Positions 1 to 12,310 of a stretch of 64,000 nucleotides of DNA are shown here, in pieces. Made by a program: the position numbers and the translations under genes. The DNA is from Anarhynchus alexandrinus (lineage: Eukaryota; Chordata; Aves; Charadriiformes; Charadriidae), in assembly GCA_008711295.1 (NCBI GenBank), contig VUYV01000072.1:3749691-3813690 (forward strand). Reading direction: 5' to 3'. A model generated the notes under the pieces. The model ran no database searches, was not told where the DNA came from, and saw only the letters and a list, made by a program, of their open reading frames with translations. Numbering within the stretch: the stretch's first letter is position 1; every line of letters starts with the position of its first letter.

Positions 1-3000
1 AAGAGCAACACAAAAACATTCCCAAAACCCTCAAGTTGAATAGGAACGGCTCCAGGGATTTCAAATGATCTTGGATCCAGCATCAAATGACCACGTAACT
101 GCAAATGAAGTATCCAAGAAAGTATCAGCCTGAAATCTGCACATGCACAGCTTTGCCACCGAACAGTTATCTCAACCTGCGCACCCAAACACGGGGTTTG
201 AACGTGGAGAGCGAAACACTTTTGATGGAGGTAAAATGCATTTCTTAAACTCCTTGGCAACTTCGGTGACTGCTTTATGGGTTTTTTCAATATTCTTCTG
301 AAATATTGTGACTATGATAGAAGTCACAAACGATAACAGCCCTCTACCCATCCCATCCCAGATTATCACATTAACTAGTCATAAACATTTAAAAAAATCA
401 TTAAAGTTGTACAGAATACATTGGTCTCTCCAGGTTTCAGTGCATTATCGTTACTAATATGAAACTGCAAACCATGTACACTTGTTCCGCGCTCGGACCT
501 CACAGCCGCAGCCCCTACAATAATATCCCGGCCGGAGTCTGGGTCTGACTGATGTTTTCAACATGTGCACACAAACTCACTCAACCAAACGTCACATCAA
601 AATACTCCGAAATCTCTGCCAAATGCATCGAGCAGACAGCTCCTGGAGCATTTTCTGGCTTATTTACATGACAGCACCTTTGCTGTTTACACTAGGGACT
701 CTCGAAAAGGGTTTATTTTACCTGCATTTGCTACTTGACCTGCTACGCGCGGCGGGAGGCTCAAGTACATTCAATCTGTAGTTAAACAGCAGCGCTCTAC
801 GCTTCCACGTAAGAACCAGGAGATTCCTACCCAGCAGCAGGCTCTTTGGCGATGTGTGTCTCCCACATGTCGGATTCCGGTTTGGGGCATATTCTAGAAA
901 TAATGCAGTAACCCACAAAAACAGGAAATGAACTCAAATGCTGCACGGAACGTGCCCTGCCCAAAGCTATCAGGGCACGGTGAGCTGTGACACCGACGTA
1001 CTGCTGCATCTGAATTGGAAGAGGATTTTTATCCCCTACGGAACCTTGAATTAATGAATTTTCAAACATCAAACGTTTGACATCTCAAACCTTAGGTGCG
1101 TTGCGCTTTGAGATACTTATCCTGAGAGCGTGAAGAACTGTCCCACTCCTCACCTGCAAGACCTCACCCGCTATCCCACACCTTGGATTTTGGGTTCACC
1201 ACGCTTCACCAATTTAATAGCAGAGGAGAGTCCAGGCGGGGTGGACAGGCGGCTGTGACAGCTTGGGACAGCGTCCCCTTGTGCATGGACAGCTTCTCCT
1301 CCTGCCACAAGGCTGGACGGGGAGAAGAAGCACCTGGGGACAAGGACCTGGTCCTGCAGCGTAGGGCCACCCTACCCCAGGGACAGAGCACTACTAAGCA
1401 CCATCTGCAGCGGTGATGATTAAGCTTACACGTTACAAGAAATTTTGGCCATCTAAAGCTCACCGAAGTATTTAGAAAAGGTTAGACAGGTGTACTTGTT
1501 CAGCCACAGAGAATGGAGGTGGAGGAGATGGATTCTTCAGGTCTCCTGCTGTTCTTCTACATTCCCAGGTGAGTTTTCTTCATTTCTTGTTTTTTAAACA
1601 GGCCCATATATTATTCTAGAGTTTCAATTTACGGGCAACATTTTGGAGTGGAACATTTTGGTTTTGTTGTTTTGAATAGAAACAGAGTGTTTTGCTGCCC
1701 TGATCTGAAGAAACAAGTTGGATTCTTTTGCTAAAATAAACCTTTTCTGATGGTTGGCTCATCAGCCGCTACTGCAAAAACACTTGCAAGGAGTATGTTG
1801 CAATACTTCAAGCATTGAGAATAAGCATACTCCCATGGCAATTCACCAGATGGGCTACAGATTGTAAATCATAGATGTCTAGACTAAAACACAAGAGACA
1901 AACATCTGTCTAAAATCAGTTGACTTGAATGGCAAATACTGTTAAATAAATTAGGACTACGTTGGAAACAAAGGGAACAACCAACTATGTTGAAAACATC
2001 TGAAATTAATCCATTAGCACACAAGCCACTACACAATAACCTGAAACTGGAGAGACATTAATTTCGTGATGAACGTTAGCCCAAGATGACACTCTGACAT
2101 CTGAAGGAGGAGCACAAAAGCGTTTCTATGACCCAGCACCACGTTACCCCGCGAGGACTCACGAATCCATCCCCAGAACATCTGGCCGGAGTGGGGTTGT
2201 TATTCTCCTCGCTTCACAAGTAAAACTGAGACAAAGAAATGAAATGCTTGCTGCAGGGTCACACGGGAAGCTTGTGGGAACGTAACTGGACACAAACCCA
2301 GAATAGGGTTTAGGTCATAAGACAATACTTAAGCCCGAGTAAATCTTCAGACGGTTAAAGACCAGTAGGGCAACACACAGAAAAATAGTCTATTTTGAAA
2401 AAAATTAATCCTCCTTCTATCTACTAACTTTATTTTTTACTTTGCATAACCCTTTGGTTTATGATAGAAATACGCCAGAAAGGCCGTGGATGAACAGAGA
2501 GACCGGCACTACCAAGAGAGGTGAGGCAGAAGAGACGCTGCACAGATGAGCACAGCCTGCCCTTCCCAGGAGGCGCCGAGAGAGAAAAAGAGACTCTAGA
2601 GCTGAATCAGAAATGGAAGAAACTCATCAAGTAACTACTGCCAACCCATGCAAACAATGGGAGATCTCTGTCAGCAACAGGCTTCATTTTTGAACCAAAA
2701 AAACTCATGTATCAAGTCTTCACACTGCTAAAGCTTTGAGGAGCAACAGGATTAGCATCCTCCCGCTGCACCTACAGCTCTGCAACTGAGCTTCCCACCA
2801 GACCTATAGAACCACCGCAGTACCTTCTAGGGGAAACGGACACCGTCAAATGGGGATTGTTTGGGGTTTGCACCAGTTATTACACTTGCATACGATACAC
2901 CACTAATTGTCTGATACCAATAGAGGTTATTTATTTGTAGAAAGACAAACAACAAGCCACAAGAACATCATAAGGATGGAAGTTCAACTCTGGACGTTAT

Positions 3001-3796
3001 TTTGCCTTTGCAATTTTGAGACAGCTCTTCAACACAATCTACCGCTGTCAATGCTTTTCGGGGGGTGCGTGTGCATGTGTTAGCTTTCTGGCACATTTAT
3101 AAAATAACATTCACTTGCACAAAGTTTTGTTCTCTGCAACAGGCTCATACAAATGCTAAACAAGTTCCATTAAAGGTAGCGGTAATTATACAACACCAGT
3201 TTTCTGCAGCAGCAAAAGAAAATGCTTCAATTATTCATAACGTAATTATTGCATTCCCATGGCAACACGAAAAGGACCATACAATCAGCAACAGACCCAA
3301 AACTTAGCCAACAATAAAGTGACACAGTACCTTCTCTTCCGCCTGTCCCAAACAAGGCAGCAATTAGGTGATGGCTATTCTTTACCTGTCCACCCACAGC
3401 GAGAAAATCATCCAGCCGGCGAAAACTAAAGGAAACTTTCAATCCTGTCGCCCGCCTGGCGCTGACACAGTGCCACCACTCATCGTGACAGGGGCTGACG
3501 AGTTTTGTTCCTGACATGTTTGGATCCCGGACTTCAGTGAATCATCTAAAATCCTCTATTTGAATGTGCTCATCAAAAACAGAGCAATTAATATCCACCT
3601 GCCACAAACACGCACTCTTTATCACGTGGGGGCGGGGAGGGAAGGAGAATCATCAACACCGTTGGGACTCAGGTACGTGTCAGGATATTTTGTGAGGCAG
3701 AAATAGTCATTAAAAGTTGTATTTGCTGTTTACCACCAAGAAACAACTAACAGAGCCATGGTGGTGAATTGCCATCTCCCTGGGGTAGAAGCACAT
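1..3796. other. Intronic sequence, no recognised feature
   Basis: Mixed, mostly AT-leaning sequence. I see no CR1, no tandem repeat of note and no convincing exon. A G-rich run occurs near 3628-3646. Confidence 0.6.
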
Positions 3797-3972
3797 TTAT
3801 TTATATATCTATAGCTATACTTACATATATATATAGAGAGAGTGCTATATCTATTACTGGATAGATATTACTATATCTGTATTACTATAGAGACATAGAT
3901 CTATATGGTATTATCATATAAATATAGATCAATAGATATATATAAAAGTCTATATAGGTATGTAGACATGTA
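3797..3972. repeat. Degenerate AT-rich TATA/TATC-type microsatellite
   Basis: About 175 bp made almost entirely of imperfect TATA, TATC, GATA and ATAG steps. It looks like an old interrupted microsatellite. It explains the short tyrosine/isoleucine/serine-rich open frame over this stretch, which I do not regard as a gene. Confidence 0.75.
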
Positions 3973-6739
3973 TTCAGTAAGTATTAAAAGGAAATTTCAA
4001 GATAATATTTTCTATCTCTCTGTTGGGAGTTTTATTACAGTATCGCATTTACACCAGAATAACTCGGAAAAAACCCGCAAGCTAAAATTCCAAGTGTGAC
4101 AATCAGTGCAGTGCTCAGAGATGCCCTGGGTGAGCCCAGTGGTTTCCCAGTTGAGCTTTGCTCACACCACAGGGAGAGACATCTCCTCCTTCCTTCACAG
4201 TGGCTCGGTAATCCTGAAGCAGATTGTTAAGAATTTAGAAATATGAAGCTGCGTCTTAAATAGAGAAGCCTCAAACAGAACATCATTCTTCTGCGTCGGC
4301 AATTGTGGCATACAAATAAAATATCCCCCTGAAACAGGGAGGTGCCGGAGCACAGCTCTCCCCTCCCCAGGCAGAACCAGCTCTGCCTGAGCCTCTCCCA
4401 GCTGACATTGCCCAGTTTCTTCTTCAGCATCTCCAGTGACCGATGCTCCAGGAAGTCCCCGGCTACTGTCTTCCGTTGCCCACCTGCATTTGTGTTGGAA
4501 GTGTGTCCAACTTCAATTTCTTTCCCCTAATATTTTTGCTTGTTAATTCTCCATCCACAATAGTGGATGGAGGAACGCTCCACTATTTTCCCTCCCGCAA
4601 CCTTTTATGAAAGCCCCCCCCAACCCCTCTTCGCTTTGCCCTATCTCCCTTGAGCCTGCCCTTCCATAGACCAAACAAACCCCATTTCTCAAGCTTTTCT
4701 CATACCTCACGCTTACAGCCCCCCTATTCTCTTTGCTGCCATGCTCAGAACACCTCTTGCAGTCAGCCCAAACCCAAAGAACGGTACTCAAATCCCACCG
4801 CAAAGCCCAGTAGAGTCACCTGAGTCCCAGCGAGGCGCACGAGGCTGCTTGCATTGACTTTGGTTCCTCCTCACCTCTTCTACTCCAGCAGACTCCTTCT
4901 GCAGCTCTCAAGGACACGGTGGCTGCCCCGGAGAAGGCACTAACGGGATTTTTCCCCCAGCCTGCTCTCCTTTATAATCACTACAGGTGATGGGGAAGGC
5001 TGTGACTCACCAGGTTATGTTTGAAGGGCCCCGTCATCCTCCCCTCATTTTCACTTCATTTCTCAAATTTCTAAGCTGAGCCACTGCAAGGAGCACGTTA
5101 GTTGAGCTGTGGTTTAAAACATGCCTCTCTGCCTATGACAGCATTACATCCTTCAAAAAACGAACCATAAATTCTTATTTTCCATTGTCCCCAGATAAAC
5201 AATCCTAATCACATGGCATGACATAGCGGGGAGAATTAGACTCTTCCCTTTCTATATAAATTAACTGCTGATAAGAAACAAATATTCCATAATTAACTAA
5301 ATTCTTCTAATTATTAAAACAACACTTGTAATTTAAAAAGAACGGCTCTAGGACAGTCTCTCCATAGCACATCTGAAATATTCCGATTTTTCAAATGCAA
5401 TAAAGGCAGTTTCTTGTTAGCTATAGCCACTGTGAAATTAATTTACTATCCAGAACATTCATCGTGCAGTCTGATGGAGATTAAAAAACTCCTATCCTGC
5501 CGAGAGTAGGCATTTCAACCAGCCATCACTCTCCAGGTATTTATCTCTGAGGAGTTTTTAGGGGAACAACATACAGTTTGGTACAGCACAGAGGTTTTTA
5601 ATAAAGTCTTCAAACATATGTGGCAAACAAGTTATCCTTCCAGTGGCTCCCAGGTCTTCAGCGTGTCCGTCCCAGCAGAGGAGGGAAAGCCCTGCGGGGC
5701 TGCGGCGCTGCCTCCGCTCGGGACCCTTCATGGGTGCAGTTGCGTTGGAATAACCCCATTACTGGAGCCCGGACGAGGTTCCCAGAGGGATTTACCCGAC
5801 ACAACAGAGCCCATCAGGACAACTTCACCCGCACGTAGGGTTGGGAATTTGCAGAAAGCGAGCGGGGTGCAGGGAGAAGGGATTTAGCCACTTTGCAACT
5901 ATTCAAGGAATGCCCTCTCAACAACCTTAGGTTGAAAAAACTATCTTCTGAATTAGTTGAATTTCTTGGCACTTCAACTCCATTGCCGGGCTCTAACATC
6001 TCCGTTAGTAAAGGAAGTGAAGAGTCCAAATGCAGTATTATACCATTTCCCCTTACAAAGCAAGGGGAGGCAGGGGAAGTGGCAGCTAAGAAAAGATATA
6101 CAGTGCGTTATTTAAAAAAATAAATACAATTTTCAAAAGGTAAAATTCTGAGTCATAACTTTGGTGCCTGTGCTGCAGGAGTGCATGCGCTAACAAGGGC
6201 AAGGACAGCGTGTGCCCACGCAGAAACAGGCAGCACAGTAGCCTTGAATGAAACGAACTGATTAAAACACAAATCTCACCCACCTTGTTTCATTTAAATT
6301 GGTTTTGAGCATTAAAAAAATAAAGAAAGAAAATCACTCTTCCCAGTGGTTCTGCACATAAACAATTATCAAATGTTCACATTGTAGGGTAGAAACCAGC
6401 ATTTCTGTTCAAAATCTCTCTTAAGTTGGAGCGGTATTTCTATGCCCGAAAAACTGCATGCAGGTACAACTGTGCGACTTGTGTGTTGCACCCACAATCA
6501 AAATGCTTCTCTATCAAATGAAGGAAGACACCCACAGGCATTTTCTTCCTTTTCTTTCTCCTCACTTCCACTCAAGCCATCTCTGGAAAGCTTCTCCAGC
6601 GTGGTGAAAGGATAAAGGATGACAAGCTAAAACAAATATAATGCATCTGTCAGATCTGGACAGTATATACTGCCCCAACACCCGCCTTGGAGAGGCTGCC
6701 ATCGCCCAGCCTCCACCTCAGCCCCTGGGACTCTCAAAC
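3973..6739. other. Intronic sequence, no recognised feature
   Basis: No repeat family recognised. A C-run (CCCCCCCCAACCCC-type) is near 4613-4626, and 5640-5870 is moderately GC-rich. No exon is supported. Confidence 0.55.
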
Positions 6740-6943
6740 CATGGTCATCTCTTCCCCATGGTTGCCCTCCTCCACGGTCATCTCTTCCCCATGGTTGCCC
6801 CTTCTCCATGGTCATCTCTTCCCCATGGCTGCCCCTTCTCCATGGTCATCTCTTCCCCATGGCCGCCCCTTCTCCATGGTCATCTCTTCCCCATGGCCGC
6901 CCCTTCTCCATCATCACCCCTTCCCCATGGTCGCCCTACTCCA
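6740..6943. repeat. Minisatellite, 34-bp unit, about 6 copies
   Basis: Units begin at 6740, 6773, 6807, 6841, 6875 and 6909. The spacing is 34 bp, with one 33-bp step. The core is CATGGTCATCTCTTCCCCAT followed by GGCYGCCCCTTCTC. Most units carry two CCATGG (NcoI) palindromes. The last copy diverges. The unit length is not a multiple of three, so the array reads through all frames without stops and gives spurious His/Pro/Ser-rich open frames. Confidence 0.93.
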
Positions 6944-8422
6944 GCCCTTCAGCTGCTCCAAACCAAATTGATTTATGAGGTCAAGCAGTGAACATCACAT
7001 ATTTTTATTTCTAATCCATTTCAAGTGATCCGGTCAATCAGGCAGCACTGCCGACACTGGTGGCGGCGATAAAGGGACGGGAATACCTGGAGTCGGAATT
7101 CCTGCACATCCAACAGTATTTGTCTAAGAGTGAGGAAAACAACTCACTGGGTCATATGAGTTTGTGCATTAGTCCTCCCAGCACACAATTAAAAATAAAT
7201 AAATAATGAAAACAATTTGTCCTGGTGACTCAGAATCTCCACCGCTCGAAGAAAGCCCTGTTTCTGTAACACTGCATCACACTGCCCTCAGATCTATTCT
7301 CATGGGTCTCCAGCTCGTGACTCAACCCTTCTCCCCTGTATTTGCTCATGCAGTTACCCATCAAGAAATTACTGAAATTCCCATGCATCACAGGGTCTGG
7401 CCAAAGAGCAAATAATCTAGAGAAATTAACATTACTGGAGAATATATATATAAAAAAACCCACAATTAACGTTGTTGTTTTCCTTGGAAGTCTACAGAAA
7501 TTACAACTCATCAACCTTTCTGGTTAAAGATTGCATTGTTTACCACACGCCTTTCTAATGTTAAGATTGCAACGATGTTCAGGAACTGTTTTGGAAATAC
7601 CAGAAAAAAGCATCCTAGAGCAACATGCCTCATGCACTGGCTACTTATTTGCTCGCACTGTTTAACAGGTTAACTTCACTATGTTAAACTCAGAGCAGTT
7701 TTACTCAACTTTTAGCTCACTTCTAAAACTGCTGCTTTTATTTCAGACCTAGCAATGGGTTTCTGTCCCAGAAAGATGATGCGTTCAGAAAAAAAATCCT
7801 TCATGCCACAGACGTCTTTTTTCCGATAAGCTTCTTGCCTTTGTGTGCATCATCCCTGAAGACCTAATGCAGCAATTTTTTTCAAAAGCAAAGAATTCCA
7901 GTATTGACCATGAGCTCCTCATCTTCTTTCCTTTTCTGCTGAAAAACCAGGCAGGCACTGAAGGTTTTGTTGAGTACTTTCTGTATCACACCTGAATTTT
8001 ACGTCCAGGTTACCCCAGCCTTAGAAGGCGAGTTGGCTGTTGATTCACAGGCAATAATACCACCTGCCATTATTTTTAGCCAGAGAAACTGAACATGCGA
8101 CGTTAAATGTTGTATGTTGAACCCCAGACATGCGCTAGCGGGACAGCCTAGCACAACAGAATTAGTCACCTCGTTTATTTGGCAGGAGAAGGCTTATCAT
8201 CAAAAATTACATCTCGCACATAACAGCATTAAAGAACATCTAAATGGCGTCGTACATTATCTTGTAAGCTATACGACCCCCTTTTATAGAAGACCACAAC
8301 AAAGAAGAGATACCATCCGATATTGCCACATCTACACCAAGAGAAAGAATCAGGAAAAGAAATTGTAGTGATGCTCAGCTCTAACCACTCACACACTCCC
8401 TCAATACCCAAGATTCAATAAG
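6944..8422. other. Intronic sequence, no recognised feature
   Basis: About 1.5 kb of mixed intronic DNA between the minisatellite and a CR1 copy. I see nothing coding or repetitive in it. Confidence 0.55.
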
Positions 8423-8838
8423 TCATAGAATCATAGAATGGTTTAGGATGGAAAGGACCTTGAAGATCACTAAATTCCAACCCCCCTGCCATGGGCAGGG
8501 ACACCTCCCACCAGACCAGGCTGCCCAAGGCCACGTCCAGCCTGGCCTTGAACACCTCCAGGGATGGGGCCTCAACAACCTCTCTGGGCAACCTGTGCCA
8601 GTGCCTCACCACCCTCAAAGTGAAAAGCTTCTTCCTAATGTTCAATCTAAACCTGCCCTCTTCCAGTTTGAAGCCATTCCCCCTCGTCCTATCACTACAT
8701 GCCCCAGTAAAAAGTCCTTCCCCAGCTCTCCTGTAGGCCCCCTTTAGGGACTGGAAGGCCGCAATAAGATCTCCCCGGAGCCTTCTCTTCTCCAGGCTGA
8801 ACAGCCCCAACTCTTTCAGCCTCTCCTGATAGGAGAGT
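8423..8838 (-). mobile_element. CR1 LINE, 5'-truncated 3' end
   Basis: In plus-strand order it starts with TCATAGAATCATAGAATGG, the reverse complement of the CR1 terminal octamer repeat. It continues through the standard CR1 3' region (GACACCTCCCACCAG, CCTCCAGGGATGGGG, AGCCTTCTCTTCTCCAGGCT). About 415 bp remain, so it is heavily 5'-truncated. It lies in the same orientation as FNDC3B transcription. The open frames over it are remnants of the CR1 ORF2 C-terminus and its antisense shadows. It is very similar to the copy at 18895-19284. Confidence 0.95.
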
Positions 8839-8845
8839 CATAGAA

Positions 8846-9790
8846 CAATCCAGAGCTACGGTGAAAGAAAACAACTTAAAGAATTCTCTGAAAAATGTGG
8901 TTTGTCACTCTGCGTTTTGCCCTACATCTGAGTTACATTAAATCAATATAGTTTTCATTAGGGAAATTATCTTTTCTAAAAAACTTTGCTGTGTCAGCAT
9001 AATAGAAATATTGTTCCACACCATATGTTTTAAGGATTTACCTCCTTTCTCTGTCTCATTTCTATCTGTGTGTGCACAGATATACAAGTACTTACATACG
9101 CTTATGCTGGCATACGTGAGATAAATAATTCCGAAAAAATTAAGAACACTGACATTTTGACCCATAAATTTGTGATCATGAAAGATTTTAAGCTATTCCA
9201 TGTGACAGTACACTAGCCACACCCAAATGAGCTTCTGAAGGATGTAAAATGCCCTACAATGATACATATAGAAAAATAATGTGTACAGTGATTGGATGCA
9301 CAGCAAAATGTTCAACATTCATCCAAAACAAAGAATACCGCTGTGCCAAATCAGTAAGCCGCAACTTCCAACCAAGTTGAAAATTTTCCAACAAAAGGTT
9401 TTCCTATAAAAAACACAAGTTGGCCAGAATCAAAATATTTCACGTGAAAACTCTGATGAGACTGATGACGACTAGGCTGGCTTTCAAGTCACACTCGCTA
9501 CTAGCCATGCCAGCTCTCCCACTGGCTACTGGGACTTCGACAAACAAAAAAGACCTGACAAACCCAAAGACACTTTCCAGGATCCTCTTGCATCTACTCC
9601 AGCAAACGCGTGGCCAACCGACAGGAACCAGTGGCCTTCCGGAGGTTAGTCTGGGCTGCACTGCCCCTGGCTACCAGTCTGAAAGAAACCAGATTACGTT
9701 CTGAACCGCCAAACGGAGAAACTCACACCTTTGCACAATATGCGATGTTACAGTCTTTAGAGCTGGCACTGCCGCCAGGCAAGGCAGGAG
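8846..9790. other. Intronic sequence, no recognised feature
   Basis: AT-leaning intronic DNA between the CR1 copy and the 15-bp minisatellite. No exon or repeat recognised. Confidence 0.55.
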
Positions 9791-9860
9791 CCACAGCTGG
9801 AGTCCCCACAGCTGGAGCCCCCACAGCTGGAGCCCCCACAGCTGGAGCCCCCACAGCTGG
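9791..9860. repeat. Minisatellite, 15-bp unit, 4.7 copies
   Basis: Units of CCACAGCTGGAGCCC begin at 9791, 9806, 9821, 9836 and 9851; the last is partial. The first unit has one C-to-T change. Each unit has a CAGCTG (PvuII, E-box) palindrome. The length is a multiple of three, so the array reads as a repeating Pro-Thr-Ala-Gly-Ala peptide on one strand and a different five-residue repeat on the other. There is no sign that it is translated. Confidence 0.95.
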
Positions 9861-10743
9861 CTCTGGCTGAGCTGGCAGTACAAGATCGATGGGGTAACTC
9901 GTAACCTCAGGTTTCCTACAAAGGCCGGGTTCAAATGAGATTTGGGTCAGATGTGGCCATAACTGAGCACTTCCTTGCAGGTTACTCTGCTTTAATAATC
10001 GAGCTCCCTGATTATCACGAAATATATGATAAAAGATGGTCTGGTAAAAATCGCTACCGCGTTTTAACTCTTTCCACTTCAAGATAAACAGAAGTTTCTT
10101 AACATCATGCACTTAAGGATATTTTTATATCTCAATATACTATACTGAATCCATTAACCAGGGCCGTTTGCAGGTATTTTATAGAACTGTGCACCATATC
10201 AGGATATTTTGTCAGCATCTTACAGTACAGTAAGCTGTGCAAACCTCAGAGAGTGAATTAACTTCCACCTACAATTTATAATATACTTATAAACACTCAG
10301 ACTTGGTTAATTTTTTTCTTTTAAGTCTCCTCATTATAAATTATTGACTACAGTTTATGTCAATACTGTCGTGAGAATGAGCTGTCACTATAGAAACAGC
10401 GACAGCAGTGAAGCCTTCCTCCCCCTCCTGCACACTAAAGTCTAAGAACAAACACATTCTTGTTATTTCTTCGAGAGTGTGTGCACACTGTAAAGTCCTG
10501 AGCAGAACTCAGCAAGTTCAAGGTTTTCCACTTAGTTTTAAATCGCGTTTTTATTTCCAGCAACTCGCACTCTTCACATCAGCTTTTCCTTCCATGCAAA
10601 AAGCTCCCGAACTTTGGAATTGCAAAATTGCTTGTGAAGCATTTTGAAAACAAAAATAGATGAGCAGTGCACTTAAAGGAATTATAATCCGTGTTTATTT
10701 AAGTTAGATATAAATATAGTTAGGGAATGGGAGAACGGTTCTT

Positions 10744-10765
10744 GGGGGAGGGAAGGGAACGAGGG
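10744..10765 (+). other. G-quadruplex-type motif
   Basis: Plus-strand GGGGGAGGGAAGGGAACGAG followed by GG gives four G-runs of three or more with short loops. This fits the canonical G3+N1-7 pattern. It is on the strand opposite FNDC3B sense. Any function is unknown. Confidence 0.6.
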
Positions 10766-11640
10766 TGAAATTTTACTTGCGCTGCAAAGAGCCTCATGTT
10801 ACTACACTACTTATTACAATTTTCAGACTGATTCACCCAAATCATATCAATTTATCTGTACTATACAACTGAGTATCAGACGCACAGAGTTAAGCTGGTA
10901 TAAAATCCTCTCATATCGGATGAACTTGCAGAGATAATGGAGCATTTCATGCAAATGCTGCTATAGAATCAGGCATTACTATGGTAATTTTCCAATACAG
11001 AAGTATGTTTACAAACTACAACTGAAGGCTTAAAAGATGAAAAGAATTATTTTAGAGGCACTACTTTAGTCTCCTAGAGAAGAGTTACAATGAACTTGCT
11101 AGTGAGAGCAAATTTTTTTCAAAATAAACTGAATGGTATTTTAAAAAAATGTATATTTACATTTTTTTTTCAAGAAGTAGATACAGCAACCTTTTATTGT
11201 AAAAAAAAAAAAGTTTAAATCTAAAAATATAGCAACAAACGGTACAAATCCCATCCCTTCTTTTTCACTTCCTTCCCTTTCTGAACCCCTGCATTAAGGC
11301 AATGCTCTCATACGGTCAACTAAAGGTTTTTTGACACTGCAGAAGGCTGAAAGGAGCATTTCTCTCTCGCGCGCGCATTCAGAGAGCCCGAGCACAAGAG
11401 GAGCTATTCACGCCGTGATGGAGTGCCTCACAGAGACTGCAATATGTTCCCAGTTGGCAAGCAGAGATCTGTTTGGACAGTGAGCCCAGCCATCCCCTCC
11501 GCAAACACCAGCATTCCTGCGACTCCGCGGCAAGGAGCACCACGGGCCCTTGTCGAGGGCTCTCGCAACCCATCAGGTTTGGGCTCCAGAACAAACACCT
11601 CTTTGTGCCCCGCTTACAATTCAATAGGCTTCACACACAC

Positions 11641-11688
11641 AAAAAAGAAAAAAAAGGAAAAAAAAGAAAAAGAAAAAAAAAAAAAAGA
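11641..11688. repeat. Polypurine A-rich tract
   Basis: 48 bases composed only of A and scattered G. It generates the lysine/glutamate-rich and phenylalanine-rich open frames around it, which are therefore not genes. No adjacent retrotransposed gene body was recognised, so it is not clearly a poly-A tail. Confidence 0.9.
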
Positions 11689-11999
11689 GCTGTCTCCCTC
11701 CACTCAGCATTAGGTTTGGATCCAAAAAAATATTCAAAAGCTGAAAATCAGAGAGGAAATACCACGGAATTATATTTAAGTGTATCTTTAGCAGCTCAAA
11801 CTTTGGGACAGTATTACACATCTGTCTTTGGATACATATCTGGTTCCTAATGCTACGGCTTTTTGAGAGTTTCCAAAGCAACAAATGAAAATCACTGAGC
11901 AACAAAGAGACTGGAAAGTACCAGTGTAACTGCGAGTCAGTGGTGGATATTAAAAAAATAAAATACTGCTCTGTACGATTGCCAAATATCGCCAAAATA

Positions 12000-12310
12000 A
12001 TACCGCCAACAGCGAGCCGCAGGTTCGCGACAGTGCCACCAGCCCGCGGTGGGAGCCTCCCCCCGACCCGCGAACGCGCGCAGAGCTTCTGCCTCTCCTC
12101 ATCACATCTGCTTTGCAATCAAGCACGAAGGGATTTGCACACACTTGGAAGCCTCCCGTCGGCCGGGGGTTAGGAGCTCCCCAGGAGGAGGACCGCGTCC
12201 TCACGGCTGCTCTCCCTTCTCCACCTCGCTGCATCCCGGCGGGGATGCACCAGGGCTTCATCCCGAATCCGTGGTTACAGCGTCAGCTCCTGCCACGGGG
12301 AGCTGAGAAG
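12000..12310. other. GC- and CpG-rich intronic patch
   Basis: CpG dinucleotides are dense, for example GGTTCGCGACAG, CCCGCGGTGG, GACCCGCGAACGCGCGCAG and CATCCCGGCGGGGATG, against an AT-leaning background. It could be a small intragenic CpG island or an alternative regulatory element. No exon or start site can be assigned by eye. Confidence 0.45.

Noticed and set aside
6641..6991. Pro/Ser/His-rich open frames in several frames
   Set aside because: They are produced by the 34-bp minisatellite, which has no stops in several frames. This is repeat composition, not coding evidence.
8415..8810. 131-codon open frame and its antisense partners
   Set aside because: It is a remnant of CR1 ORF2 plus mirror frames, not a host gene.
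11621..12118. 165-codon minus-strand open frame with a long Phe run
   Set aside because: The poly-Phe part is simply the complement of the A-rich tract at 11641-11688, and the rest matches no protein I know. No exon signals support it.
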